Assembly: GCF_020400585.1 (NCBI RefSeq)
Contig: NZ_JAINVF010000002.1
Location: 434,001-498,000, forward strand
DNA length: 64,000 nt
Source: Streptomyces sp. NK08204
GTDB taxonomy: Bacteria > Actinomycetota > Actinomycetes > Streptomycetales > Streptomycetaceae
Reading direction: 5' to 3'
Shown here: piece after piece, positions 16,609 through 25,148 of the stretch
How positions within the stretch are numbered: position 1 is the stretch's first letter
Layout of the letters: each line of letters begins with the position of its first letter
Notes under the pieces: model-generated
Told to the model about the DNA's origin: nothing
Seen by the model: only the letters and a program-made list of their open reading frames with translations
Database searches by the model: none
Translations under genes and position numbers: made by a program

Positions 16609-18855
16609 TCAGACCGTCAGTCGCTCGCCCTCCCCGTGGACCGGTGCCGTAGCCGCCTCGGACGACTCGTCGTGGGTGAGGTCCGGCAGGCGGTTCAGCC
16701 ACTTCGGCAGGTACCAGTTGCGCTCGCCGAGCAGCGCCATCACGGCCGGCAGCAGCACACCGCGGATGATGGTCGCGTCGATGAGGACCGCGGCGGCCAG
16801 ACCCACGCCCATCTGCTTCATGGACTGCATGGACAGCGTGCCGAAGATCGCGAACACGGCGACCATGATGACGGCGGCACTGGTGACCACGCCCGCCGTG
16901 GTGACCACGCCGTGCTGGATCGCGTCCTTGGTGCTGCGACCACGCATCCGGGCCTCGCGGATCCGGGAGACCACGAACACGTGGTAGTCCATGGACAGCC
17001 CGAACAGGATCACGAAGAGGAACAGCGGCAGCCAGGTCACGACCGCGCCGACACCCTCAGCGCCCACCAGCGAGGCGCCCCAGCCGTGCTGGAAGACGGC
17101 GACGAGGATGCCGTAGGCGGCGCCCACCGACAGCAGGTTGAGCACGATCGACGTGATCGCGACCGTCAGCGAGCGGAACGACAGCAGCATCAGCAGGAAG
17201 GCGAAGACGATCACGAACACGAAGACCGGGATGACGGAGCCGAGCAACTGGTCGTTGAAGTCGTGGTTGCCGGCGACCTGCCCGGTGACCGGCGCGTCGA
17301 GGCCGGCGACCTTGCCGAGGGTGGCGGGCCTGACCTCGTCGCGCAGCTTCTCCAGGCTCTTGACCGCCCGGTCCATGTCCGAGCCGCCGACCAGCGGCAC
17401 GTCCACCACGGCCACGTTCTGCGCGTCGTGCAGCTTGATGTCGACCGGGCCGCGCGAGGCACCCGACGCGATCGCCTGCCGCTTGAAGTCGGCGAGCGCC
17501 TGCCGCACCTCGGGCGCGTTGATGTCCTTGGCCCGCACGACGACCTGGGCCGGCTCGCTGCCGCCCGGGAAGGCGTCGTTGACCCGGTTGTACGTCGCCA
17601 CGATCGGCAACGAGTTGCCGAACTCCTGGTCCAGCGTGAGCTGCTGGGTCTTCATGCCCAGCGCGGGCGCGGCGACCGCGAGCAGCGCACCGCCGGCCAC
17701 GAGCGTGGAGACCAGCGGCTTGGCCAGCACCGCCCGCAGCACGGCGGTCCAGAACCGGCTCTCGCTGTTCGCGTCGGAGCGACGCCGGCGGCGGAGGAAG
17801 GGGATACGCCCCTTCTCGACGCGCTCGCCGAGCAGCGACAGCAGCGCGGGCAGCACCGTCACCGAGCCGACCATGGCGACGGCGACCACCATCAGCGAGG
17901 CCAGGCCCATCGCCTCGAACTCGGCGAGCCCGGTGAACAGCATGCCCGCCATCGCCACGCACACCGTGACACCGGAGACGACGACCGCCCGGCCGCTGGT
18001 GGCGGCGGCGATCCGCAGCGCGGTGCCCGCGTCCCGCCCGGCGGCCCGCTCCTCGCGCTCGCGACGCAGATAGAACAGGCAGTAGTCGACGCCGACCGCC
18101 ATACCGACCAGCAGCATCACGGAGTTGGCGGTGTCGCTCATCGCCTGGACGTGGCTGACGATGCCCATCAGACCCATCGTCGCCATGATGGCGGTGATCG
18201 CGAGGGCCACCGGCAGCAGAGCGGCCACCAGCGCGCCGAACGCGATCAGCAGGATGCCGAGCGCCACCGGCACCGCCGAGTACTCGGCCTTCTGGAAGTC
18301 GTTGCCGTAGGCGTCCTTGTACTGCTTGCCCATGCTGGCGCCGCCGATCTCCTCGATCCGCAGCGATTCGTGCTTCTTCTGCACCCCGGAGACGGCGTCC
18401 AGCACCGGCCCGACCCGGTCGGCGGCCGTCTTCGCGTCGCCCCGCACATCGAACTGGACGAGCGCGCTGCGCCCGTCCCGGGAGATGGAGTGCGTGTCGT
18501 AGGGCGACGTCACCGAGGTGACCTTGCCGGTGGCGTCGACGGCCTTGACGATCTCGGTGACGGCGGACCGGAACTCGCCGCTCTCGGCGGTCGTCGAGCC
18601 GTCCTTGGACTGGATGATGACGGTCTCCGAGGCCGCGTCCTTGATCCCCGCGTCGTCGAGGATCTTCGCGGCGGTGTGCGTCTCTCCCTTGAGCTGGTCG
18701 CCCTCGTCCACGTCGACCCGCCCGGCCGCCTGGCCGAGCCCCATGGCCAGGACCACGAACAGCACCCATATGCCGACGGCGGCCCAGCGGTGCCGAGCGC
18801 TCCAGCCGCCGGCGCGGGCGGCAAGACCACGCGCCCGCACCTCTGTGTTCCCCAT
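16609..18855 (-). CDS. MMPL/RND family membrane transporter
   Basis: About 748 residues: an N-terminal helix (AAVGIWVLFVVLAMGLGQAA), a large extracytoplasmic domain, a five-helix block (VPVALGILLIAFGALVAALL onward, LLVGMAVGVDYCLFYLRRER), a second extracytoplasmic domain and a second block (VITWLP-like, LFVILFGLSMDYHVFVVSRI). The GVDYCLF and GLSMDYHVF motifs are the paired MMPL TM4/TM10 proton-relay Asp-Tyr sites. Actinobacterial members export lipids or metabolites, or give drug tolerance. The ATG at 18855 is chosen for GAGGGGG upstream. A strong terminator follows. Substrate unknown. Confidence 0.92.
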   Translation of the reverse strand: MGNTEVRARGLAARAGGWSARHRWAAVGIWVLFVVLAMGLGQAAGRVDVDEGDQLKGETHTAAKILDDAGIKDAASETVIIQSKDGSTTAESGEFRSAVTEIVKAVDATGKVTSVTSPYDTHSISRDGRSALVQFDVRGDAKTAADRVGPVLDAVSGVQKKHESLRIEEIGGASMGKQYKDAYGNDFQKAEYSAVPVALGILLIAFGALVAALLPVALAITAIMATMGLMGIVSHVQAMSDTANSVMLLVGMAVGVDYCLFYLRREREERAAGRDAGTALRIAAATSGRAVVVSGVTVCVAMAGMLFTGLAEFEAMGLASLMVVAVAMVGSVTVLPALLSLLGERVEKGRIPFLRRRRRSDANSESRFWTAVLRAVLAKPLVSTLVAGGALLAVAAPALGMKTQQLTLDQEFGNSLPIVATYNRVNDAFPGGSEPAQVVVRAKDINAPEVRQALADFKRQAIASGASRGPVDIKLHDAQNVAVVDVPLVGGSDMDRAVKSLEKLRDEVRPATLGKVAGLDAPVTGQVAGNHDFNDQLLGSVIPVFVFVIVFAFLLMLLSFRSLTVAITSIVLNLLSVGAAYGILVAVFQHGWGASLVGAEGVGAVVTWLPLFLFVILFGLSMDYHVFVVSRIREARMRGRSTKDAIQHGVVTTAGVVTSAAVIMVAVFAIFGTLSMQSMKQMGVGLAAAVLIDATIIRGVLLPAVMALLGERNWYLPKWLNRLPDLTHDESSEAATAPVHGEGERLTV

Positions 18856-19074
18856 GTCGGGTGTGCCCCCTCGTGTGCGGTGACGGCCCCCTGCCGCCAC
18901 GTTTCTCGCTCTCCTACGACGGTATGGGCCGGATAAGGATGTGACGTCGTACTCCCCGGTGAAATGAGCCTCCGCGCTCTCGTCGCTGGGTATGACCGTG
19001 GCCCCTTACACCTATCTGCGGTTGTCGGGGGCGGTCTCGGGGACGAAGCCAGGGGTGTCCGTTCCGTCATCAAG

Positions 19075-19110
19075 ATCCACTTTGTGGATGGCGAAACCTT
19101 GTTGAACAAG
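19075..19110. promoter_or_regulatory. Two palindromes in the MMPL / DUF1697 intergenic region
   Basis: ATCCAC-TTT-GTGGAT (19075-19089) and CTTGT-TGA-ACAAG (19098-19110) lie 8 bp apart in a locally lower-GC stretch of the 387-bp divergent spacer (18856-19242). Both have the size of dimeric repressor sites. No gene is evident in the spacer, though the minus strand of 19111-19170 has weakly protein-like sequence. Confidence 0.45.
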
Positions 19111-19189
19111 TCACAGGTGCGTGAAGAGGTTGATCCGGCGCCGATGTTCGGCCAGAGTTTCGCGCAGCCCGGCGCACCACGCGGGCCCT

Positions 19190-19242
19190 GCGGCCGTCGT
19201 GCCCGCCCCCACGGGGCACGACGGCCGCTCTATGGTGTGCGG
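19190..19242 (+). promoter_or_regulatory. Leaderless-type promoter with adjacent 15-bp hairpin
   Basis: TATGGT at 19231-19236 is a good -10 box exactly 6 nt before ATG 19243, the spacing of leaderless actinobacterial transcripts. No ribosome site exists in between. Just upstream, GCGGCCGTCGTGCCC (19190-19204) and GGGCACGACGGCCGC (19214-19228) form a perfect 15-bp inverted repeat across the -35 region. It could be an operator, or a terminator for transcripts entering from the left. Confidence 0.6.
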
Positions 19243-19803
19243 ATGACGACCTATGCGGCGCTGCTGCGCGGAATCAACGTCGGCGGCAGCAGAAGGCTCC
19301 CGATGGCCGACCTGCGCACCCTCATGAGCAGTCTCGAGCTCGACGGCGTACGGACCCATCTGCAGAGCGGGCAGGCCGTCTTCACCACCGAACGGGGCGA
19401 CGAGCAGTGCCTGGCGGACGAGTTGGGCCGGGCGATCGAGGCACGGTTCGGCTTCGCGGTCGACGTGATCGTACGCGGCCACGCCTATCTGAAAGCCGTG
19501 GCCGAAAACTGCCCCTTTCCGGCCGTCGAACTGGAGGCCAGGCAACTGCACGTCACCTACTTCTCCGCACCCGTCACCCCGGACCGCTACGCAGAGATCG
19601 ACCAGGCCGCCTACCTCCCCGAGGAGTTCCGTCTCGGAGACCGCTGCCTGTACCTCTACGCCCCCGAAGGCCTCGGCCGCTCCAAGCTCGCCGAAGTGCT
19701 GTCCCGGCCGCGCAGCACCCGGGGGCTCGTCGCCACCAGCCGGAACTGGAACACCGTGCTCAAACTGGTGGAGCTGACCCGGCAGCCGGCTCAGGGCGCC
19801 TGA
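19243..19803 (+). CDS. DUF1697 domain protein
   Basis: 186 residues with the full DUF1697 pattern: TTYAALLRGINVGGSRRLPM, DLRTLMSSLELDGVRTHLQS, GQAVFTT, HVTYFSAP and TSRNWNTVLKLVEL. DUF1697 proteins are widespread small cytoplasmic alpha/beta proteins of unknown role. The ATG at 19243 is supported by homology and by a -10 box 6 nt upstream, implying a leaderless mRNA. It is followed after 64 bp by the PanE-like gene on the same strand. Confidence 0.92.
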   Translation: MTTYAALLRGINVGGSRRLPMADLRTLMSSLELDGVRTHLQSGQAVFTTERGDEQCLADELGRAIEARFGFAVDVIVRGHAYLKAVAENCPFPAVELEARQLHVTYFSAPVTPDRYAEIDQAAYLPEEFRLGDRCLYLYAPEGLGRSKLAEVLSRPRSTRGLVATSRNWNTVLKLVELTRQPAQGA

Positions 19804-19867
19804 CGGGGCCCGCCGGCCGGCGGATTCCGGGGCCGGGGGCCTGCGCCCGTGTGCGAGGCTCTGCCCC

Positions 19868-20920
19868 ATGCGCTACATCATCATCGGGGCGGGGGCGGTG
19901 GGTGGCACCGTCGGCGGGCGGCTGGCCCAGGCCGGGCACGAGGTCGTGCTCGTCGCGCGGGGCCGGCACCGGGCGGCGCTCGACGATCACGGGCTGCGGC
20001 TGCGGGTGCCGGAGGGCGAGCTGACGTACCGGCTGCCCGTCGTCGACGGACCGGGGCCGCTCGGCGCGCTGCGCCCCGACGACGTCCTCATGCTGGCCGT
20101 GAAGACCCAGGACACCGTTGCCGCCCTGGAGACCTGGGCCGACGTGCCCGTGACGGACGGCGGCCCGGCCCCGGGCTCACCCTCCGGCCCGGCAGGGACG
20201 CGGGCCTGGGAGCGGCTGCCCCTGGTCTGCCTGCAGAACGGCGTGGAGAGCGGACGGCTGGCGCTGCGCCGCTTCCGCCGCGTGTACGGCGTCTGCGTCT
20301 GGCTGCCCTCGACATTCGTGGAGCCCGGCGTCGTCTGCGCCGCCGGTACCCCGCTCACCGGCGTCCTGCACCTCGGCCGGCTCCCGCACGGCACCGACGG
20401 CACCGCCCACCGGATCGCCGCGGACCTGGAGGCCTCCCGCTTCGAGGCGCCGGTCGTGCCGGACGTCGCCCGCTGGCAGTACGCCAAGCTGCTGGGGAAC
20501 CTCGGCAACGCCCTCGAGGCGGTGAGCGGGCCCGTCACCGGCGAGGCGGCACGGGAGCTGTACGCGCGCGTGCGGGCCGAGGGCGAGGCCGTGCTCGACG
20601 CCGCCGGGATCGCCCGCGCGAGCGCGGAGGAACAGCAGGCGGCGCGCGGCGACAAGGTGACCCTGGTGCCGCTCGACGGTGCCCAGCGCGGTGGCGGCTC
20701 CTCCTGGCAGTCACTCGCCCGGGGCACCGGCACCATCGAGGCGGACTACCTCAACGGCGAGATCGTTCTGCTCGGGCGCCTGTACGGCGTACCGACCCCG
20801 CTGAACGAACTGCTCCAGCAACTCGCCGACCGGTTCGCGCGGGAGGGCAGGGCCGCGGGCTCCCTGCCGGTCGCCGAGCTGGTCCGCATGGCCGGCCCGG
20901 CCGTCCGGCAAGGCGGTTGA
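19868..20920 (+). CDS. Ketopantoate reductase family (PanE/ApbA) oxidoreductase
   Basis: 350 residues. The N-terminal Rossmann fold starts MRYIIIGAGAVGGTVGGRLA (GXGAXG for NADPH); VCLQNGVES is the second nucleotide-side motif, and WQYAKLLGNLGNAL carries the family catalytic Lys; the C-terminal domain is helical. PanE reduces 2-dehydropantoate to pantoate for CoA synthesis. This protein is longer than classical PanE (about 300), and Streptomyces carries several paralogues, so substrate is uncertain. The ATG at 19868 begins the Rossmann strand. A 14-bp repeat array begins 10 bp after the stop. Confidence 0.85.
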   Translation: MRYIIIGAGAVGGTVGGRLAQAGHEVVLVARGRHRAALDDHGLRLRVPEGELTYRLPVVDGPGPLGALRPDDVLMLAVKTQDTVAALETWADVPVTDGGPAPGSPSGPAGTRAWERLPLVCLQNGVESGRLALRRFRRVYGVCVWLPSTFVEPGVVCAAGTPLTGVLHLGRLPHGTDGTAHRIAADLEASRFEAPVVPDVARWQYAKLLGNLGNALEAVSGPVTGEAARELYARVRAEGEAVLDAAGIARASAEEQQAARGDKVTLVPLDGAQRGGGSSWQSLARGTGTIEADYLNGEIVLLGRLYGVPTPLNELLQQLADRFAREGRAAGSLPVAELVRMAGPAVRQGG

Positions 20921-20930
20921 CCTCCGGCGG

Positions 20931-21056
20931 GCACGTCGAGTGGGGCACGTCGAGTGGGGCACGTCGAGTGGGGCATGTCGAGTCGGGCACGTCGAGTGGG
21001 GCACGTCGAGTGGGGCACGTCGCGTGGGGCACGTCGAGTGGGGCACGTCGAGTGGA
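20931..21056. repeat. Nine tandem copies of a 14-bp repeat
   Basis: GCACGTCGAGTGGG repeats nine times head to tail (126 bp). Copies 4, 7 and 9 differ by one or two bases (GCATGTCGAGTCGG, cgcg variant, final GTGGA). Each unit contains CAC-GTCGA-GTG, a 3-bp inverted repeat around a 5-nt centre. It fills most of the gap between the PanE-like and Rv2466c-like genes and ends 62 bp before the latter's start. Confidence 0.95.
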
Positions 21057-21118
21057 GCAGTGAAACAGTTGTCGATTGGGCCGGGATCTTGCGCCACTGT
21101 CGCACTAACGTCGTCACC

Positions 21119-21799
21119 ATGACGACGCAGTACCCCACGCCTTCCGAGACCGGCCGCACGGCGGCCGGCACGACCACCCGTACGACCGAAGCGGGTTCGA
21201 CCCGGGTCGACTTCTACTTCGACGCCGCCTGCCCCTTCGCCTGGATCACCTCCCGCTGGATCCTGGAGGTCGAGCGGGAGCGCCCGCTCGACCTCCGCTT
21301 CCGGCCCATGAGCCTGTTCCTGCACAACATCGGCAACGAACTCCCCGACTGGTACCGGGACCTGGTGGACCGCTCGATCGGCCCGGTGCGCGTCGCGGTG
21401 GCCGCCGCCGAACGGCACGGCGACAAGGTGCTGCGCGATCTGTACACCGCGTTCGGGACGCGGATCCACGAGCGGGAGATCAAGGACTTCGACGTGGTGA
21501 TCGCCGAGTCCCTCGCCGAACTCGGGCTCGACGCCGACCTGGCGGACGCCGCCCACGACCCGTCGTACGACGACGCGGTCCGCCGCAGCCACGAGGCAGG
21601 CTTCGAGCCCGACTCGGACGGGTACGTCGGTACGCCCACGATCCATGTCGACGGCACGGTGTGGTTCGGACCCGTCCTGCGGGCCATCCCGCGCGGTACC
21701 GAGGCCGTCGAACTCTTCGACAGCTTCCGGGTGCTGGCCCGCCAGCCCGACTTCTTCGAACTCAAGCGCACCCGCACCGGAGCCCTCCGCTTCGACTGA
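21119..21799 (+). CDS. DsbA-fold oxidoreductase, Rv2466c (mycothiol-dependent) family, with CPFA active site
   Basis: 226 residues matching the actinobacterial Rv2466c family: [66 protein letters not shown]-like and [10 protein letters not shown] near the C terminus. Mycobacterial Rv2466c uses a CPWC site with mycothiol and mycoredoxin; here the site is C38-P-F-A41, so the resolving Cys is missing and a one-Cys mechanism is implied. A 30-residue Thr-rich N-terminal extension precedes the fold. No ribosome site is evident before ATG 21119, so the start is the least certain part. A very strong terminator lies 160 bp after the stop. Confidence 0.9.
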   Translation: MTTQYPTPSETGRTAAGTTTRTTEAGSTRVDFYFDAACPFAWITSRWILEVERERPLDLRFRPMSLFLHNIGNELPDWYRDLVDRSIGPVRVAVAAAERHGDKVLRDLYTAFGTRIHEREIKDFDVVIAESLAELGLDADLADAAHDPSYDDAVRRSHEAGFEPDSDGYVGTPTIHVDGTVWFGPVLRAIPRGTEAVELFDSFRVLARQPDFFELKRTRTGALRFD

Positions 21800-21959
21800 C
21801 AACGCTTCGGCCGAGCGGATACCGGCCGGCTGATCCCGGCTGGTCCCGCGTCGGCCGGACCGCCCCTGAGCGACGAGGGACCGGCCGATGAACAACCCTC
21901 CGGAGCGCCGGCCCGTCCCCGCGTGTGACACGGACGCCGGGCACGACGCAGAACCAGGA

Positions 21960-22008
21960 GCCGGCCGCGGTACCGGCGCCACAGGGGAGCGCCGGGACCG
22001 CGGCCGGC
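21960..22008 (+). terminator. Strong intrinsic terminator, 20-position stem
   Basis: GCCGGCCGCGGT-a-CCGGCGC, loop CACAGGGGA, GCGCCGG-g-ACCGCGGCCGGC: 19 pairs with one A/G mismatch, followed by CCTTTTCC. It should end the Rv2466c-like transcript. The 511-bp spacer (21800-22310) otherwise shows no convincing gene. Confidence 0.85.
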
Positions 22009-22058
22009 CCTTTTCCGCACCTGCGGCCCGGCGGATCGGTGGGCGTCTGCCGAACTCC

Positions 22059-22088
22059 GGGACAAACCCCCTCGGTTGTCCCTAGGGT
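22059..22088 (+). promoter_or_regulatory. Candidate promoter with inverted repeat
   Basis: GGGACA (22059-22064) and TAGGGT (22083-22088) are separated by 18 bp, a plausible housekeeping promoter. GGGACAA (22059-22065) and TTGTCCC (22076-22082) form a 7-bp inverted repeat lying wholly between and over these boxes, so a repressor could bind there. It would drive the small gene at 22311 with a leader of over 200 nt. Confidence 0.45.
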
Positions 22089-22310
22089 GTAGCGCGCGGA
22101 ACGGCCAGAGGGGGCTGAGGAGCGTGCGGTCGACGGGCGTGGACCGCCCAGCTGGGCGGCAGTTTCCGGCCGCTTCCGCACGGCCGCGACGCACGGTTCA
22201 CCGACCACAGCGCCTGCGACAACCCCCCACCGGTCGTGCGCGCCCGCACCCACGACCTCGGTGATCCGGCGGCCCCGGCCACCCCCTGGAGCAGGAGTGA
22301 GAAACAGGAC

Positions 22311-22619
22311 ATGAGCGCATACAGCTACGGGCCCGCCCATGGCCCCGGAGGCTATGGCGACCGCGCACACGGCGGCCTCGATCCGGAGGGACTCGTAGAG
22401 CTCGCGGAACACTTCTTGCAGACCCTGCGCGCCGAATACCCGGGGCTCGCCGGTTACGGGGAGATCATCAAGGGCGAGCTGGAACTGGCCGCCGAGGACG
22501 GCGGGCCGCCCAACCGCGGCCGTATCCGCAACGCGCTGGAGGTCGTCTGCATCAGCGCCTTGGCCGGCACCGGCAGTCTCGGCTACGTCCAGCAGTTCAC
22601 GCACCTGCTGGACCTGTGA
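22311..22619 (+). CDS. Conserved small hypothetical protein
   Basis: 102 residues: a Gly/Tyr-rich head (MSAYSYGPAHGPGGYGDR) followed by a regular helical body (PEGLVELAEHFLQTLRAEYP, GYGEIIKGELELAAED, RGRIRNALEVVCISAL). No signal peptide or catalytic motif. Third-position GC is strongly biased and the frame is uninterrupted, which supports a real gene. AGGAG occurs about 15 nt before ATG 22311. Function not recognised. Confidence 0.7.
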   Translation: MSAYSYGPAHGPGGYGDRAHGGLDPEGLVELAEHFLQTLRAEYPGLAGYGEIIKGELELAAEDGGPPNRGRIRNALEVVCISALAGTGSLGYVQQFTHLLDL

Positions 22620-22623
22620 CCCG

Positions 22624-22658
22624 GCGGGCCGCTGCGCCGTCCGGGGGGAGCGGCCCGC
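22624..22658. terminator. Bidirectional terminator
   Basis: GCGGGCCGCT (22624-22633) and AGCGGCCCGC (22649-22658) form a perfect 10-bp stem in the 45-bp gap between two convergent genes. It closes both the small-protein transcript and the long sulfur operon. Confidence 0.8.
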
Positions 22659-22664
22659 GGCCCG

Positions 22665-23414
22665 TCAGGCGCCGAGCGCCGCCCGCACCGGAACAGCCGC
22701 CTCGTCGTAGCGTTCCAGCAGTACCCGGGCCACCTCGGGCGCCGCGCCGAGCACCTCCGCGAGGACGTCCGCACCGGCCGCGCCGCGGGCGATGCGGTCC
22801 GGCAGGAAGCCCGGGGCGAGCACATACGGCGCGACCGCGACCCGCTCGCAGCCGCGAGCGCGCAGCTCCCGCACCGCGTCCTCGGTACGCGGAAGGCAAG
22901 CGGAGGCGAACGCAGGCCGCACGGCGCACCAACCGGTGTGCCACCACTCCCGCGCGATATCAGCGATCACTGCGATCGCCTCCGGGTCTGAGGACCCCGC
23001 CGAGGCCAGCACGACCCCGGTCGAGGACTTGTCGGCAGGCGTCAACCCTGCCTCGTACAGGCGCCTCTCCAGGCCGGACAGCAGCAGCGGGGACGGGCCG
23101 AGCACGTCCGCCTGCCGGATCCGCAGCCGCGCCGGCGCCTCCCGCAGCACGGCCGGGATGTCGGCCTTGGCGTGGAACGCCCGCGTGAGCAGCAGCGGCA
23201 GGGCGACGACGTCCCGCACGCCGTCCGCCGCCAGCGACTCCAGCACCCCCTGCACCGAAGGGACGTTGAAGTCCAGGAAGCCGGTCTCCACGCGCAGCCC
23301 GGGGCGCAGCGCCCGCACCCGCTCCACCAGGGCGTGCACGGTCGCCGCGTGCCGCGGATCGCGGCTGCCATGGGCGATCACGACGAGGACGGGGCGAACC
23401 GGTCTGCCGTACAT
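22665..23414 (-). CDS. Sirohydrochlorin chelatase (CbiX/SirB type)
   Basis: 249 residues with two CbiX half-domains. The first has VLVVIAHGSRDPRHAATVHA (metal-binding His) and VVALPLLLTRAFHAKADIP (second His); the second is the diverged repeat VVLASAGSSDPEA and VAVAPYVLAPGFLPDRI. It would insert Fe2+ into sirohydrochlorin to make siroheme, the cofactor of the sulfite reductase encoded at the head of this operon. It is the last gene, 6 bp after ssuC, with AGG close to its ATG. A cobalt chelatase role is possible for the fold, but the context favours siroheme. Confidence 0.88.
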   Translation of the reverse strand: MYGRPVRPVLVVIAHGSRDPRHAATVHALVERVRALRPGLRVETGFLDFNVPSVQGVLESLAADGVRDVVALPLLLTRAFHAKADIPAVLREAPARLRIRQADVLGPSPLLLSGLERRLYEAGLTPADKSSTGVVLASAGSSDPEAIAVIADIAREWWHTGWCAVRPAFASACLPRTEDAVRELRARGCERVAVAPYVLAPGFLPDRIARGAAGADVLAEVLGAAPEVARVLLERYDEAAVPVRAALGA

Positions 23415-23420
23415 GGCGCC

Positions 23421-24347
23421 TCAGCTCTTCACCAGCAGGCCGCGGCTGCGCAGGACCCAGCGCTCCAGCGGGCTGAAGATCAGCAGGTCGATGGCGATGC
23501 CGACGAACAGGATCAGGAAGATCGCCTCGAACACCATGGACATGGAGCTGGCATTGCGGCCGTTCTCCAGCAGCGCGCCCAGGCCGACGCCGAGGTCCGG
23601 CGAGGACGCGATGATCTCCGCCGCCATCAGTGAACGCCAGGAGAAGGCCCAGCCCTGCTTCAGGCCCGCCAGATAACCGGGCAGCGCGGCCGGCAGGACG
23701 ATGTGCCAGGCGCCCTTCAGGCCCGAGGCGCCCATCGTGCGGCCCGCCCGCAGGAACAGCGGCGGCACCTGGTCGATGCCGGAGACCAGCCCGTTGGCGA
23801 TGGAGGGCACGGCACCGAGCAGGATCACCGCGTACATCATCGAGTTGTTCAGGCCCAGCCAGATCACCGCCGGCGGCACCCATGCCACCGACGGCAGCGA
23901 CTGCAGGCCGGACAGCACCGGGCCGATGGCCGCGCGCACGAACTTCACCCGGGCCACCAGCAGTCCCAGCGGGGTGCCGATGGCCAGCGCGAACAGGAAG
24001 CCGAGCAGGCCGCGCGAGACGCTGGTCCAGATGTAGTCGAACAGCGTGCCCTCGAGCCAGGAGTTCCTGAACTCGCCCGCCACGTCGGCAGGGGAGGGCA
24101 GCTTCGTCGGATCGTCGACGATCTTGAACGTGATCAGCGCCTGCCACCCTGCCAGTACCACCACGGTGGCCACGAGCGGCGGCAGGATCTTGTTGGCGAA
24201 AGTCTGCCGGAACGAGGTCCGGGACGGGCCGGCGACGGCACTCTCCAGGGCGTCCAGGCCCGCTTCGAGACCACCGGTCGGCTGGTTGCCCGCGGCCCGT
24301 GCCGCGCCGGTGTCGGTGAGGCCCGTCTTCGTCTCACTGCTGGCCAT
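23421..24347 (-). CDS. ssuC: Aliphatic sulfonate ABC transporter permease
   Basis: 308 residues, BPD_transp_1 fold: ILPPLVATVVVLAGWQALI, WTSVSRGLLGFLFALAIGTP, LSGLQSLPSVAWVPPAVIWL (the typical SsuC/TauC LQ.+P.+AW.P stretch) and the EAA-type loop AAGRTMGASGLKGAWHIVLP. The inner-membrane channel for sulfonate or taurine-like sulfur sources. The ATG at 24347 is chosen for GGGGAG upstream and overlaps the end of ssuB by 14 bp. It follows ssuA and ssuB in the same operon. Confidence 0.92.
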   Translation of the reverse strand: MASSETKTGLTDTGAARAAGNQPTGGLEAGLDALESAVAGPSRTSFRQTFANKILPPLVATVVVLAGWQALITFKIVDDPTKLPSPADVAGEFRNSWLEGTLFDYIWTSVSRGLLGFLFALAIGTPLGLLVARVKFVRAAIGPVLSGLQSLPSVAWVPPAVIWLGLNNSMMYAVILLGAVPSIANGLVSGIDQVPPLFLRAGRTMGASGLKGAWHIVLPAALPGYLAGLKQGWAFSWRSLMAAEIIASSPDLGVGLGALLENGRNASSMSMVFEAIFLILFVGIAIDLLIFSPLERWVLRSRGLLVKS

Positions 24348-25113
24348 GACGGCGGATCTCCCCACGCAGTACTTCGGTGATCTCAAGGGACAGTTCGGCC
24401 ACCGGGGCGTCCTCGATGCGCCGCGGCTGCGGAATGTCCACCTGCCACTCGCGGGCCACCCGGCCCGGCCGCGAGGACAGCAGCACGACACGCTGCGCGA
24501 GCCGCACCGCCTCGCGCACGTTGTGCGTGACGAACAGCACCGACAGGCCCGTCTCGGCCCAGATCCGGGTCAGTTCGTCGTGCAGCAGGTCACGGGTGAT
24601 CGCGTCCAGTGCCGCGAACGGCTCGTCCATCAGCAGCAGCTGGCTGTCCTGGGCGAGGGCACGGGCCATGGCGACACGCTGGCGCATACCGCCGGACAGC
24701 TCGTGCACCCGCTTGCCGTACGAGCCGCGCAGCCGGACGAGTTCGAGCAGCTCCTCGGCCCTGCCGCGCCGCTCGTTCTTCGCGACGCCCCGCAGCTTCA
24801 GGGCGAGTTCGATGTTCTTGCCCGCGGTCAGCCACGGGAACAGGGCGTGCTCCTGGAACATCAGAGCCGGACGCCCGTTGGTCGTGATGCTGCCGGCGGA
24901 GGGCTTGTCCAGCCCCGCCACCAGGTTCAGCAAGGTCGACTTGCCGCAGCCCGAGGCCCCCAGGAGGGTGACGAACTCGCCCGGCGCGACATCGAGGCTG
25001 ATGTCGTCCAGGACGAGCTGCGTGCCGCCCGGTCCTGCGAATGACTTCGAGACGCGCTGGATGCGTGCCGCCTGTGCGATGGCCTGATCGGCCGTGGCGA
25101 AGGTCGTGGCCAT
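24334..25113 (-). CDS. ssuB: Aliphatic sulfonate ABC transporter ATP-binding protein
   Basis: 259-residue ABC ATPase: Walker A LLGASGCGKSTLLNLVAGL, Q-loop MFQEHALFPWLT, signature HELSGGMRQRVAMARALA, Walker B LLLMDEPFAALD and switch His in VLFVTHNVREAV. It energises SsuC. AGGAGG is well placed ahead of ATG 25113; the longer open frame upstream is not conserved. It lies 35 bp after ssuA and overlaps ssuC, indicating co-translation. Confidence 0.95.
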   Translation of the reverse strand: MATTFATADQAIAQAARIQRVSKSFAGPGGTQLVLDDISLDVAPGEFVTLLGASGCGKSTLLNLVAGLDKPSAGSITTNGRPALMFQEHALFPWLTAGKNIELALKLRGVAKNERRGRAEELLELVRLRGSYGKRVHELSGGMRQRVAMARALAQDSQLLLMDEPFAALDAITRDLLHDELTRIWAETGLSVLFVTHNVREAVRLAQRVVLLSSRPGRVAREWQVDIPQPRRIEDAPVAELSLEITEVLRGEIRRHGQQ

Positions 25114-25148
25114 GGTCGTCACCTCCTGAGAACTCTTGGCTACGGGGC

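Noticed and set aside
15832..18936. 1034-codon plus-strand frame opposite the MMPL gene
   Set aside because: Its His/Arg/Gln-rich sequence is the antisense of a conserved 12-helix transporter; no start signal.
19111..19170. Minus-strand GLRETLAEHRRRINLF-like stretch considered as a transposase remnant
   Set aside because: Too short, with no inverted repeats or recognisable IS family pattern.
20931..21056. 14-bp array considered as a CRISPR array
   Set aside because: Units are contiguous with no spacers, and no cas genes are near.
21888..22264. Short plus-strand ORFs in the spacer before the small gene at 22311
   Set aside because: No ribosome sites, no codon bias consistent with coding, and they run through a strong terminator hairpin.
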